Below are positions 1-12,842 of a stretch of 64,000 nucleotides of DNA, in pieces. A model generated the notes under the pieces. The model was not told the DNA's origin. It made no database searches and worked only from the letters and a program-made list of their open reading frames with translations. A program made the position numbers and the translations under genes. Source of the DNA: Prinia subflava. Taxonomy: Eukaryota > Chordata > Aves > Passeriformes > Cisticolidae. Position 1 is the first letter of the stretch, and each line of letters begins with the position of its first letter. The DNA lies in NCBI RefSeq assembly GCF_021018805.1, contig NC_086248.1, forward strand, positions 55,557,485 to 55,621,484, written 5' to 3'.

Positions 1-435
1 TGCACCTAAATGTTCCCAAAACAGTGATACTTTTATAAAAGGGAATTAGTCTACTAGGAATAAATGTTGATACTTCTCACTTTGTTTCTTCATTGATCAT
101 TGTGTTACACATGTACTCTTCTTCTCTGCATATCATCCTCTGTCACACTTCATACTGTGTTTTTCAGACAAGCTGATACCCTAAAGAAAGGGGGACAAGT
201 CAGCCTTTATAGGGGTGAAAACCACTTGATATCTATTAATGATGTGTACAGAAAATAAACCAAGGTGTATAGGGTGTGACCTGGTTCATATGTACCCACA
301 TAGTAACACCAGCACAGGAAGAGGTCATGTAAAAAGAAAGGGTGAGGGATCAACAGAATCTGTTTTTTAGTGGCTGTTTAAGGTCAGAGCAGCAAGTTAA
401 GAGAAGTGATTATTTACTTCTCCATGGCCCTTGTG
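1..435. other. AT-rich unique DNA, no gene seen
   Basis: No reading frame of note, repeat or structured element is visible. The composition matches the rest of the window. It leads directly into the CR1 fragment that follows. Confidence 0.6.
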
Positions 436-720
436 TGACTACACCTGGAGTGCAGAGTCTAGTTTTGGTCTCCACAGTACAAGACATGAGCATGGTGGAG
501 AGTCCAGCATAGGTTCACCAAACTGGTCAGTGGCCTGGACCACTTAATGCACAAAGAGAGCCTGAAGGAGATGCATTTTCTCAGCCTAAAAAATGGTTCT
601 GAAGTACAACTGATGTCTACAATTATTTGAAAGATGGTTGAAGAGAAGATGGAGCAAAGCTGGACATGCACAGTGATGGAGTAAGAGTCAACAGACACAA
701 GTAGAAATAAATAATCAGAT
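436..720 (+). mobile_element. CR1 LINE fragment, 3' part, sense
   Basis: The stretch aligns by eye with the 3' portion of avian CR1 retrotransposons. It opens with the 'cacctggagt' segment, continues through a segment meaning 'tctccacagtacaag', then 'gagagtccagc', and later the 'gatgtctacaattatttgaaag' type segment, in the same order as in CR1. Many substitutions and small indels separate it from the family, so it is old. Neither the reverse transcriptase region nor the 3' terminal ATTCTATG-type repeats are present here, which makes it a 5'-truncated and decayed piece. Weaker resemblance ('aaatccatctctgaagg') near 985-1005 could be a further remnant of the same insertion. The minus-strand reading frame over this stretch is an accident. 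Confidence 0.7.
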
Positions 721-3679
721 TTACAACACACATGGGATATTGTGAGTATTGATTGCCCATGCTTTGCTGAACACTGCATTAACTTAGTGAACTTCAGAAG
801 ACTCATCAACTCAGGTATCTATTAAAAGGAATAAATGGTTAATTTACTTCTGCAAACATGCACGTATCAAATTTCATTGTGGAAATTTTTTACTCAGAAA
901 CCTGTGAAATTTTAGGCATACTCTTACACTTGTACAGTGCATGAATGGAGAGAGATGTAGTTCAGGGATTTTCCCAAGGAGAAGAGGGAAATCCATCTCT
1001 GAAGGAAGTGCAGAAGAGATACAAATGGAAGAACAAAGATTTCAGAGATTCTTTTTCTCAAGACTTAAGGATAAATAACAATCCAGGACAATCTTTCTTA
1101 AAATATAAGTGAATGGGAGATATGGGTGTTTAGGAGCAATCAGTGGATACCACAGTGGAGCAATTGATAGGACTGCATCCATGAAACTGATTAATGTTTA
1201 CAAGCATTATTAAAGCACAGTTTTCAGAGTCCTTATGACACACGCATTTCCTGAGACTGCATCAGAAACTGTTGTTCCTGAAAACAAGACTAGTATCTAG
1301 TGAGTGCTCCATTCAGGTTTTCATGCCAGTAGGAGGATGGAAAGCATATTGTTTCCTACTGTAAGCCCTACACTCCTTGTAGGGAGGAAATTGAGGCTTT
1401 CACTCCTGACGAGAGTCGCTGGCCAGGCTCCAACTTCAGCTGAGGGAGGAGCAGGATGGTGGGGAGCTGTGGAGTAAACTTTCCCATTAGTCCAGTTATA
1501 CATATGGCTCACCCAATTTTATCTTAGTACACGTAGACATTAGTAGAGCTTGTCATCAAATGATGCATCCTCATGTGGACTTTCCAAGTCACTGGAAGGT
1601 CATTGAATCATTGGATTGTGACTTCTCTGTGTTTAAAAAATATCTGTAGTGGTGAATATTTTAAAAAATAATCCAGTTGGATCAAAACATCTGTCTGCTT
1701 GAAGCTGTGGGAGACAATAATGCATGAATGAGCCTGAGGGTCTACTTGAGTAATATGTTAGGTATCTGGATACCATATAGCATCATAGGATAATATGGGG
1801 ACACCAGGCAGCAGCTGAAAACCAAACAGAAGAGATTGTCTAGTCTGGAATACGTTTAGTGGAATGAAGAAGTTTTGAAGGCTTTATACATTTATTCCAC
1901 AGTTTGGCCATGGTGGGTACAACAACTGGAATAAGCTGACCTTTACAACTTTTATCAGACAAAAACAACCTCTGTGCCTTCCCTGCTGTCTCCTTGCCTC
2001 TGGCCCCCACTCCCTAGACCAACATTTTTCCTTCCATTTTTTCCCTTCCTTCAGTTTGTTTCCTTTACTACCCTGCACCTGCTTTTAAAATGCTAGTTAC
2101 AAGTGAAGTTATTTCTTGCTCCTGGGAGAGACAGATGTTCTCTCAGAGCCGTGGTACCTTGTTTGTGTAGTGTGACAGAAATAGCTCCCATGAAATACAC
2201 TGTGTAACTAATGATCTCTTCATAATAGGCCATGATGACTTGAAAAGATGGGCAACACACATAAAGCAAGTAAACTGGAGAACAATCATTCTCCTGTTGG
2301 CTATAAATACATGGAAGACAGCTTCCCTGTGAAAGCAAGCTGTGCAGGCAGCAATCTCAAGGATGCAGTATGACTGTGAATCATGCTCTTTGCAAATTTC
2401 CATTAAGTAAATTTGGGAGAAGCCACCTAGCTTGTTGCAGACCTTCATCTGATGCTTTGACTTCCTACAGGTGCTTTCTAGAACTCTTTCTAGAACTTTC
2501 TATATGTGAAATTGAAACTGGGTTTATAATCTAGCATCATAATTGCCAAGAATATCATATAGAAATCTCAGGTGTTTCTGTTGTGTTGTCTCTTAAAGTA
2601 TGTGGTGCTTTAGCAGGAGTGAACATAGTCCATCTTCTGTTGGACATACTGTCATACCTCTGCAAACATGGATTAAAAATTCAAATACACACAGCAGTGC
2701 AGAGACATTGTAAGCTCCCTGATTAAAGTGATGAGCAATATACTTGGAAGTAGCTGGGCATTATTTCTGTCTAATTCTCTAGCATCCAGTAGTCACTAGG
2801 ACAGTAGTAATTTGCTCAGCAGCCAGATAATTACTTTCATTATAAAAATTATGACTGGCTTTCAAGAAATTTTTAACAAACCTACTGAAACATCCTTTTG
2901 TGTTTGCAGAATTTAAACATATAACATTTTTTGGAGTTTTTAGCTCTCACTCAGCTTCCTGACAACAAAAGTTTAAGTTGCTGGGAGGGCGGTTAACATC
3001 TTATCAGATGTTACCAAAAAGACAAATAGTGCAGCATCAGTTCATGGTTAATTAACTACTGTCCTTAAGAAAGATATTGGGCAACAGGAAACAAAGTAGG
3101 CTGAAAAGACTTTTAAATTAGTTTTCTGTTTCTTTGATTATTATCTGCAAAAAAAAAACACATGGGGGAGAGCAGCAACATCATTAGATTTCCAGGAGTA
3201 ATTCACAGACAGCAGAGGCAGCCTGAAAAATTTGAGTTCCCAGTCCCATTATATTACACTGACTCAAATGTTACACTTCACATAAGCATTTTTGAACCAG
3301 CAGAAAATCTATTTATGCATGTAGTTTTTGATTCAGAGACTGGAAACCTATCACAAAGTTTTGGTTTAAAAATTGTGAGCACAATGATGCTGCCACATGC
3401 TTCTGAGTACTATTAGAAATTTGATTGTCTTCATAGTTTTAAAATACCACAAGAGCACATGATCATAGTGATAAAATGTAGATTTCTTTTTTTCTCTCCT
3501 TTTGGACAAAATCTAAATTCAATCAGTCTGTTTTCCCATGTTGCTTGTGATCATTCTGTAAGGAAAATAAATTTTGTTTAGAGCAGGTAAATAGAGACCA
3601 CAGTTCGGATTTTTTTCAGACTGAAGATTCTCACATTCATGGATTGCAGAGGATGTAAACCCCCGCCTAGGCTGGTTCA
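721..3679. other. Unique DNA, no gene seen
   Basis: No protein-like frame or RNA gene is recognised. A 12-bp unit (CTTTCTAGAACT) is repeated in tandem at 2474-2485 and 2486-2497. The part from 2700 to 2990 is rich in ATTA/TAAT cores and reads like a conserved non-coding element, but this is only an impression. The 84-codon frame at 3162-3416 resembles no protein known to me and is within chance expectation. Confidence 0.5.
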
Positions 3680-3689
3680 TCTCTCTCTT

Positions 3690-3732
<43 letters not shown>
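3680..3732. repeat. (CT)n microsatellite
   Basis: An interrupted CT tract ends in a pure run of 18 CT units at 3697-3732. The arginine/glutamate-alternating minus-strand frame over it is a translation artefact of the dinucleotide repeat. The long uninterrupted run suggests length variation between individuals. Confidence 0.97.
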
Positions 3733-3735
<3 letters not shown>

Positions 3736-5794
3736 ATTCTTTTAGGTGAATTAAAAAGGCTTCAGATACTTGCGAACATGCTGCTAAAGGTAATGTAAGT
3801 CTAGAAAGAGTGTCGGGACTCTCAAATCAAAGGCATTAGAAAATCATGAAATATTCTTTCATAGAATTCTTTCACATTCCTTAATGTGGTTTCTTTTCCA
3901 CCTGCCAGATTCAAGTGCTGTGGTATGCAACAATTCTGATTTAAAAGAATAAAATTACTTCTACTTTATTATATTATAAAATGTATTTATCATATTACTA
4001 CAAAAATCTCAAACATGATGCAGCTCTCTCAGGTTCAATCTAAGAAGCACAGCTAACTGGAAAAGCCATTTGATCTGCTGTCTCCAGAAAAGCCTTTTTT
4101 ATCAGATGGAGGCAAATCTGATGATATTTTCAGTACAAACTGTATCTGACACAGGGCACACACATTCTGAGGTAAAGGCCATTCTGTGGTGTAGCATATG
4201 AGTCTTTAATAAACACCCCTTGAACTTGAGGAGAAATGTTTCTTTCATAATAAGGTAATCCCATTAAGCCATCCCGAGCATAGAAAAACAGTCTAAGTAT
4301 CCTAATAAGATATCCAAAAAACGATTGCGCAATGATACATCCTTGTTGTTTATATAAATAGAATAAGGTTTTCACATCCAAAAATTCAGTGTTAATTCAG
4401 TCAGAGCACGGAATTGTGGTCTTTAAGTCGCAATTACAATATTAATAATACTGGCTGTGTTTATTACACAGGGAAAACAGATGGAAATAAAACTGTCAAG
4501 ACATTTGGTTGCACTCCTCTTACAACTTTTCTGCAATACACTATAATTTGTCAGTGTTTGAACTTTTGACCTTTGGTCATCTTGAAAATATAACAATAGC
4601 CTTTGGAATAAGCCAAAGCAAAGGGGCAGAAGGAGACAGGTATTTAGGGAAAGTCCTAGAGCAGATGGCAACGTGGTCTTGAAGCATTCCAGCTGCAAGA
4701 ACTCTTGACTCAAAAAGAGATGAAGAAATGGCAGGAGCAGCAGTTTCTACAAGTAAAAATCAAAATCAGATCTCCTCAAATTATTCCAAAGAGGAACTCA
4801 CCAGAATCTTGGACATAATTAGAACAAAATCCTTAACTGGAGGCACTCATCCATGTTGAATACACAGTCACTGTGGAATAGGCAGTTGGTGCAGATGTGG
4901 TATTTCCCCACAAATTCTACAATATTATTAGTGAGGAACAAGAGAGGAGGATTCATAGCTGGCCAGACATGTGACCTCATTTCACTACATGTAACATGGT
5001 CCAGATCAGCCACCCCAGCTCACTGACAAACTCAGTTGACAAGTATATTTTCTGTACTCCTGTGATTAATCTTTTTTACAGCTAAATTGCAACAACTCCT
5101 TTATAGCAAAACTACTGTAAAAGAAGTCTTGCTACTTGGACTTCATGTTTTATTCTTGTTATCAGGAAATCAGACAGGATCAATGGAAAAAGTCTACAAG
5201 GCTTTTTACAACATGGAATATAAGCCCCCAGAAGATAGGCTTTAATATGTATTAAATTTTATCAATTAATGTAAGGCACAGAAAGGCATTTCCACTATTT
5301 GGGAGTAACCCAAATAGTTAGTCCCTAACTAACCAAACTTACCCCTGCATTCATGTAGTACCGGTAAACCTAACACATACGTAACAAAAATGAAAATATT
5401 TGAAGGTACTTAATTACTGAATTCAACACACATGGTGCTTCCTTCAGCCACCCTCACTTCAGACTAAACTACACAGAAGAGTGTTTGTATTCCTTGTCAG
5501 AATTACTGAAAGCATCATTCCAGCCCTTGACTGAGCACCATGTATTGTTATTCACATGTTATCTCCAGGAAGCAGTTGACATCTTTAAATTCCTTCTGCA
5601 AGGTGCCAAATTAGCTGGTCTGAGAACTCAAATCCACAACTCACCCACAGAAAAGACACAGTCTTCATCTTGGCAGTCAACACTTCCCATATTGCCTTCA
5701 GATGTATGCCATTCCTGGAAGGAGCAATTCCATAAAAAACTCTAGCACGTTTCAATCCCTAGCACACGTTCACATGCATCTCTTTTGAGGAAAG
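3733..5794. other. Unique DNA, no gene seen
   Basis: Short frames occur on both strands (for example minus 4130-4381 and 4423-4713), but none resembles a known protein and none has supporting splice sites or codon bias that I can see. No repeat family is recognised. Confidence 0.5.
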
Positions 5795-5818
5795 CACATG
5801 CTTAAAATTAAGCATGTG
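5795..5818. repeat. 24-bp near-perfect palindrome
   Basis: CACATGCTTAA (5795-5805) and its exact reverse complement TTAAGCATGTG (5808-5818) are separated by two A residues. The flanking bases do not pair. It could form a cruciform or bind a dimeric factor, but no function is shown by the sequence. Confidence 0.9.
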
Positions 5819-7699
5819 GTCCAAAGTACTTAAATGAACACCAGCACTTTCCTATACTGGTGACAGTAGGAAGGAGAGTGTGAGCTCTCCATGCCCAAGC
5901 AGCAGCTGAGATGCTCTCAGTGATGTGGGTACCACTTGGCCCTGTACCAGTGCTAACAGGCTGACTCCCATAAATCACTAGGCAGCTGTCAATTAGTGAT
6001 GTGTGCCAGTTGTTTAAAATACATTTACTTTGCTCACTGAAATTTTGCTTTTGGACTAGGTCCTTTTTTCGTGTTTTTTTCTTTATAGTACAGGGTTGGT
6101 CAAAAGCAAGTGGAATGAAAGAAAGTCCTTGGTTTTTTGCAGGAGACTCAATAAGGTTATAGAACTTGCAGGGGAAGTTTTAGTTTGCTTTTTGTTTAAT
6201 GTTGTTTTCCCAAATGTTTCTGAGACTCAGGAAAATGAACCTCAATCCTTTAATGAGTCTGGGCTTCCTGAGGTTTCCCCCTTCCTTACATCTGAAATAC
6301 CTTTGCCTACCTCCAGCCAAAAGGGGAACTGTTTTGCTTTTTGTGGTTTCACCATCATTTCAGGATTTTATTCATTGACTGATGTTTATAATGTCCCACC
6401 AAGGGCCCAAGGAATCTTTTCTTTCTGTCAGTCTTTTTTATTTTTTATTTTAGAAACATAAAATGGGGAGCTATCTTTACAGGAAAATGACTTCTTATAT
6501 TAATCAAACTGTTATGATTGACCCTGATTGTTTGTTCATTAAAAAATAAAGCAGAACAATCAGTTTCTGCCAAATAAAACACTCTCAACTATTTCAATTA
6601 CTGTTTTAATTGGCTGGGCCTGGCTGTCAGATTATCCTCTAATCTGTACAAGAATGTTGTTTGGAAGAGATGAGGCATGCCTAACCTGGAGACCACATTC
6701 ATCATTCCAGCACATTCCGGTCCAAATATTGTTTCTTTAGCACTCTGGAGCTACATGACCTGGGTCTGCTTCCTTCTAGAGATCCAATGTTAGACACTTT
6801 GGCTGCACCACTGGAAATGCCTGAAGACACTGATGTGAAGGAAAAAAAGTGAAAGTGAAAGCTCTAAATCTCTATAAATGGCCACATTTGGAGTGTTTAC
6901 ATATTATCAGAGCTGCCATTAGGATAGTTATAAGAAAACTTATGGAAAATCAGCCTTGGAACCTGTGAACCCTCAAAGGAAGGCCTCTCCATAATCTCGA
7001 TTCAGGATTTACCATTTCAGTGAATCTGTGTTGGCTGTGGACATTAATATTCTTTAAGAATCACCACATACTCATCCTGCTCCTTGCATCCTTCTCCTGA
7101 GCTACTGCCTTCTATTGGAGAGGATGCTGGTCCAGGCAGATCATTTTCCTCAGACAACATGTATCCACTTTAGAGTTCCACTGAACCAGGACTGTACTTT
7201 GGAGGTGAAAATGACATCCTATTCACTTTCTGTGCCTTGTTTTGCATAATGGAACTGCTTTAGGATTAATGAACTTGTTTTTTCCCACAGCTGAACAATG
7301 GGACCACAGCTAGCACTCTCCAGCACAAGGCAGACCTGGTGCCAGGCAGTAGCTAGTCTGAGGCCTGAAAAACCCTGGCATATGTGTGTTTTTGGATATC
7401 AGATCCTCAGCATCAATTAGAAAACTCTGCAAATTGTCTTCTGTTGATCTGTAGTCCATATTGATTCAGATGCATACACAGGTTACAACCACCATAATAT
7501 CAAGTCATCTGCATGGATAATAGAAAGCAGAGAAATGGCAAAAGGCACTTAAAGAGTACCAAGTGAACTCTAGGAATGAACGGAGAGTTTAGGGTGTTCT
7601 TTCTCCCCCTGCCCTTAGGGACAAGAAAAATTCAAGAGTCAGCGAGCACTGGCCACATGTAAAGTAAATACAGTCAACTATTTTTGCAATAAACAATTA
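5819..7699. other. Unique DNA with a possible conserved element
   Basis: No gene is seen. The plus-strand 121-codon frame at 6096-6461 is low in complexity and resembles nothing known. The part from about 6480 to 6660 is dense in homeodomain and Sox-like cores (TTAATTGG, TTGTTCATTA, AACAATCAG) and looks like a conserved non-coding element; see the findings. The rest is unremarkable. Confidence 0.4.
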
Positions 7700-7741
7700 A
7701 TGCAAGCTCACAGATCAGGGAAATGATCTGTGAGCTTGCAT
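7700..7741. repeat. Perfect 18-bp inverted repeat with 6-nt loop
   Basis: The left arm at 7700-7717 (ATGCAAGCTCACAGATCA) and the right arm at 7724-7741 are exact reverse complements. The loop is GGGAAA. Pairing stops sharply at 7699/7742. A chance match this long and this close is unlikely. The stem is shorter and more perfect than a usual pre-microRNA, so a template-switch mutation during replication is a reasonable origin. A small structured RNA is possible but there is no sign of a promoter. Confidence 0.97.
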
Positions 7742-9791
7742 CTACTAGCTCAAGTAGAGCTATTAACAGCCCAATAAATAAATCAAGCCATCAGAAGGCC
7801 AAATCTTCATGTTTAACTTTGACCTTGATAGTTTATATATTTAATTACTAATGCAAAAGATTAAATATATTTGCAAGCCAGTAGACTATGGAAAGGCATC
7901 TTTTTATTTTCTACAGTTTATACAACCTGGACAAACCAAATCTGAAATTTCTTTGAAGAGATCTGCTATTAAACCAACCTTTCACCTGTCTGGTTAAATT
8001 TTTATGACAGGGCCTGTGTTTCAAGACTTGCATTTTTTTATTCAGTATTTATATAACGAAGGAAAACAGGAGAACCTTTCAGAGGCAAACAAACAATGTC
8101 CTACAGACTTGTTTTTCAAGAGTCTTATGGTTAAACTGCATAGCACTTTTTCATACCTGTACAACAAACACAAGTCTAGAGAAGATGAGCATGGAGGCAA
8201 GAAAAAGCTCGAAGAGAAATACACCTCAAAGAGAAATGCAGCTCACAGAACCCAATGATTTTTCAGTGTTTAAGTATTTCTCAAAATTTAAACTGATTGA
8301 GCATTTTCAGATAGTAAATGAATTCATTTTATCTGTTGCTCTAGATACAAAAGTAGAAGTTAGATAATAGCTAATGCTCTCTAAACAGTGATTATACCAC
8401 TATATTTATGTTGATTTATGTTGATATTCATATTCGACACCAAATGAGGGCAAAAATATGCATGGAACAATCATGATCTATAAATTTATGTGGTGATTGT
8501 CTTAAGTAATTTGTTGAAGAACATATTTTGTCTGCCTAGGGTTATTCTACATTGTGTACTGATAACCATAACAGTTGGGTAGAAGGGACATTAACATCAA
8601 ATCATGAGCAGTGCCAGAGCACATGTTGGACATCCAAGACTTACCAGAGATCTTTTTTCAGAAGAAAAAATCTTGCAGAAGATTGCTCAGTTTATGCCTC
8701 AATTTTTGGGGCAGGGTGGAGGTGGATATTCTGTTTTATAATCTTTTAGTCTGTTTTCTTTCCTGAAACACTAATGATTTGGAGATCTTGTTGTGTGTAT
8801 CTCTGTCTGTCAGATATTTCAGTGAAGGTACATTTGAACCCATCAGCGAATTTCCATCAAACTTCAAATTTCTCTTGAAAAGAGAGATGGCATACATGTA
8901 GAACACAGATGAATGCTCACTGCTTCTGGCAGAAGCATCAGTAAGGTTTGTACCTAGTTTTGTATCACAAACTTCACTTCTTAGTTAAGGTTTCTTTTAT
9001 GTGTGGAACTAGGACTGCAGAAGAGTGAATGCTGAAGCTCTAGTAAGGTGAATCTCATACTCAATTCAGGACAACTTCCATCATAAGAGAAGTAGCAATA
9101 TCTCCCCTTGACTTTGTTTTGATATCCTTAGATAGAAAAAGTGTGCTCAAAAAGTAACATGAAGCTTAGTTTGTTTTAATTTCAAGAAAGGTTAGGCCCA
9201 AACTGAGTTGTGGATTTTTCCTCTCAGGAAATGGGGCCTTAGGAAAAAACCAAAAAACCCCAGATGAACCATGAAAAATGAAATTGCAGTGAGCTACCAT
9301 CCATGCCCTGACTCCCCTTGTTACCCAAGCCACTGAGAGCAGGTTTGATCATACAACACTTTCTCAGCTGAACAGCCCTGGGGAATCACACAGGCAGATG
9401 TTCCATAGCAAAGTCTATCAATCAGAACCCGACATAGTTGCGGTTTCACCTTTTGACCTGTTCACTCTGACAATAAAAAAAATCTACTTCTTTCATGAGT
9501 CCTTGCAACACATGTTTTAAAGCTGGTTCAAAAGGTGTTTATTTTCTCTCCCAAACAAAGAAGCATTATGAAGTCAACAACACTGTTCCCACATCAGGCA
9601 CAGATCCTCTTGGCATGGAGACAGCTCCAAAGAAAGATATTAACCACTGAAACCTGGCTGCCAAAGAGTTTAATATATTTTTTGTATTTTCACATGTGCA
9701 CATATTGCCAGAACTTTGCTGGAAAACAAGAAAGCCAGTGCGCACAACCTGAAATTTCAGCAATTTTTTTCCAAATATTTACTATGTAAAA
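7742..9791. other. Unique DNA, no gene seen
   Basis: Short overlapping frames at 8004-8367 and 8552-8749 have no family resemblance. A 10-bp unit (TTTATGTTGA) is repeated in tandem at 8405-8414 and 8415-8424. A short A/C-rich tract lies near 9243-9262. Confidence 0.5.
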
Positions 9792-9842
9792 GATGGTGAT
9801 GATGATGAGGATGATGATGGTAATAACAATAACAATAATAAT
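9792..9842. repeat. GAT/AAT/AAC trinucleotide repeat tract
   Basis: An imperfect trinucleotide repeat passes from GAT/GGT units into AAC and AAT units. The run of isoleucine and valine codons in the minus-strand frame crossing it is a product of the repeat. Confidence 0.92.
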
Positions 9843-9887
9843 GGGAAATCTGTGAGGAAGAGAAGGAATCATGAAGAAGGGTTTGGA

Positions 9888-9935
9888 AATGCTATATAAT
9901 GATGGCAATATAATGCTATATAATGATAGCATTAT
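9888..9935. repeat. 24-bp tandem duplication, diverged
   Basis: Two adjacent 24-bp units begin at 9888 and 9912 and share the exact 16-mer AATGCTATATAATGAT. The remaining 8 positions carry a few differences. It lies just beyond the trinucleotide tract, so the region seems prone to replication slippage. Confidence 0.9.
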
Positions 9936-12477
9936 TAGAGTTGCTGTTGTATAAAATATTTTTATAGATGATATAAAAAGAACTTTATGAATAATTTTAC
10001 TTAAAAGTAAGCTGTTAAATTAATCACAAGACTAAAGGAGACACTTTCAAAATATAAGTAGGACAGAGCTATGGAAAATTTTGAATTTCAATAAATGATA
10101 CTTGTACCCTTTCCAAAGATGGACAAAATAATTTATGTATCTCTGACTGTTTACTTATAGTTAGACTCTGAGGAGAGATATCAAAAGAAGTATCAAAGGT
10201 TGTTTGGATTACAAGGAAAAGGATTATTTTGGCAGCCACAGAAAGTGTGAGTGGAAAGGATTTTGGAAGTAAGACAAAAGGGACTGGTTTTAGTTAGACT
10301 ACACTAAAGTTGACCTTAAGCCATTCAGGATGCAAAGTTGCGGGGGAAAAAAAATGCTAAGCAGAAAGAAGCTGGAGAAGGAAAAAATGAGATTTTTTTG
10401 AAGCAGGGTTATTGACTCAGAGATAACAGCTAAATGTGTACCAATGGTGACATACAAGTGGTGAGTGGGAGAGGTAGAGATGAGCTACAAAAGCCTTGGA
10501 GGATGAGCATTCACAGCTGACCATTGCATATGATGGGCAGACATTTCACTGAGGCACAGAAATAATGTATGACTGCAGCAAACCATTAAATTTAGGAATA
10601 GTTGGATCTCAGACCTAGACTATCGGTGGTGTGATGAGGCAAGTTCATGCCGTAAGAGCAAAGGTAGAATACTTTCAAATAACTATTTTCAGAAAATGAA
10701 GATTCAATCACTACGAATCTTCAAAGAAAAGGGTAATTTAGTGTACATCTTGTTCAGAATATTGAGAATTCAGAGCAAGTAGCTATTCATTTTAGAGGAA
10801 TATTTAATTACTTTATGCACTAATTAAATTAATTGAAAGATGCTAAATTAATGAAAAAACTTTATTAAGTTGTATGTACAATCATTTTAAAAGAACAATA
10901 ACTTTTTCCTAAGAAAGAAAAATAAGAACACTATTAGCTTTGAGCATACCTTAAAATGACTCAAGTAGCACTCGAATTATTTTGGGCTATACTCAAATCA
11001 CCTGAATTATCCTTGAGCTTTCCATGTCTAAACGAACTAAACATGTTTCCAAGAACCATTCAAAGAACTTGCATATTAAGCAAAGTAGCAGTTAAAATTA
11101 ATAAGAAAAGAATAATAAGAAAAAACCAGGCACAGATCGTTAGCTAAAATATAATACTCTATTTATACCCAGTCTTGAAGACAAACTGGTTTATATGTTC
11201 ATCTAAGTGCTTTTCTAAATCTAGGAAGTCTATGCTCATAACTAGATGTGAAATTGGTGATGAATTACTATATTGCATCAACCACACTCTCCCAAATACT
11301 GCTTTAATTAGCAAATGGTCCTGTTTGACCTAACTGAGACCGTTCTGGTCACATTTTTAAAGCAGTAGATGAGAAAAGCACATGAGGAATGGCTGGTTTA
11401 TTAGTGCATTGTTTATAGTCCATACTACATGTGCCTTAGGGGGAATAAATGAATGTTTTTTAAACTTTTTTTTTAACTAGAGTTGAATATTTTAACACTA
11501 TTTATAAAGCCACACATTTTAGCATGGAGAGCAGTCAGAAACATTCCATAGGCATCTGCTGGGACATGGGCTACTACTCTGCCAACTTTCTGTGGGCAAT
11601 ATATTTTTTACTGTAATGAAGAGAATTCCTTTGAAAGAACAGGCAAATATATGTGTAGTTTACATACTTTTGTAGTTCACATATTTTGTGGCTAAAAATA
11701 TCCAAAGTCCATACCCCACCTTCAGACTGAGCCTTGGAAGGAGATGCAGCTGCGGAGTGCGGCTCTTGTGTGAGGTTGATTTTCTTGTGTGTGAAAATAA
11801 CTTTAAAAAAATAAAACAAAATAAAAACTCCCACAGAAGCTTTAAACCTTGGAATCTGTCATGGGATAAATATTTCTTTCATAATTTTATTTCAGAAGAT
11901 GATTGGTCCAAATGTCTCTGTATAAACTTGCATTCTTGGACAGCAGCAGAAAAAATAAAATATGAAGACTTCCTAAAATCTGATTTTTGGACTGACCAAG
12001 CTGAGGGAAAATATATTACTTTGCTTTAAAGACTCCAATATCACAGCAACAGATTGTCCTAGATTTCTGGCAGATTAATTCTTCACTTGTTTGTTGTCTC
12101 ACAATGGCTTTCTCCATATAAAGCAAACAAAATTATTTTTACCATTGAATTTAAGTAGGATGTTGATTATGCTCCTGCAGTACTTCTACAAATGTAGAGG
12201 AGTAGCACATGAAGCGCAAGACCCTAGTTCTATTTCTGCATCTGGACAAGATGAGGAGAATGGGAACTGCTCTTACAAATTAAGAAAGCAAAGGTGGTCT
12301 TTTTAATCTGACTATGCTATATTATTCCATGCCAATTTAACATCTAGAGTTGCAAAAACATAACTGCAAAAATAGTTAAGGTGAGAACATTAATTCTGAA
12401 CAGTTTTCTTTACAAAGAGTTAATTTATATCTAAAATGATAATCCAAATAATACTTAAGAATAAATGATTTATCTAC
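9936..12477. other. AT-rich unique DNA, no gene seen
   Basis: No recognised protein, RNA gene or repeat. The stretch 10795-10870 is dense in ATTAAT and TTAATTAC cores. The plus-strand 113-codon frame at 11688-12029 and the opposing minus frame at 11574-11834 share no features of real genes. Confidence 0.5.
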
Positions 12478-12842
12478 TGTGGCAGGTTGACCTTGGCTAG
12501 ATGCCAGGTGTCCACCAAGACAGTCTCTCACACCCCCTTCTCAGGTGGACAATGGAGAGAAAATAAAATGGAAAACAGCTCACAGTTTGAGATAAGGCAG
12601 TTTACTAAAGCAAGAGTGAAAGGTTGTGCACACATAAGCAAAGGAAAAACCTGAAGGTTTTATTCTCTAGTTCCCATCAATCAGCAGTACCTGGCCACTT
12701 TCTGGGAAGCAGAGCTCCAACACCTGCAGCAGTTGCTCCAGAAGGCCAGTGTTGTAAAGAACAAATGCCCACCCTTCCTCCTCCTATTCATACTTTTACT
12801 GCTGTGGGAAAAATGAACTCCATGTGGGCTGGACCCATTACA
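12478..12842 (-). mobile_element. Avian ERVL-type LTR, shortened solo copy
   Basis: On the plus strand the element runs from TGTGGCAGGTTGACC to GGACCCATTACA, the two ends of an abundant avian ERVL-type LTR family that I recognise. Between them the landmarks come in family order: 'ccaggtgtccaccaag', 'ggagagaaaataa', 'gagataaggcagttta', 'attctctagttcccatca', 'ctggccactttctgggaagc' and 'aaatgaactccatg'. I place transcription on the minus strand because family members in that orientation have a TATA-like AATAAAAGC followed by an ATTAAA poly(A) signal. Here the ATTAAA site is mutated, and the segment between about 12798 and 12806, where the family carries a long stretch including its promoter, is missing. 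No internal viral region adjoins it and I see no target-site duplication. Confidence 0.8.

Noticed and set aside
3519..3737. Arg/Glu-alternating minus frame
   Set aside because: It is the CT microsatellite read in translation.
11688..12029. Plus frame following a TTTCAG acceptor-like site near 11895
   Set aside because: A single acceptor-like site without a donor, family match or codon bias is not enough to call an exon.
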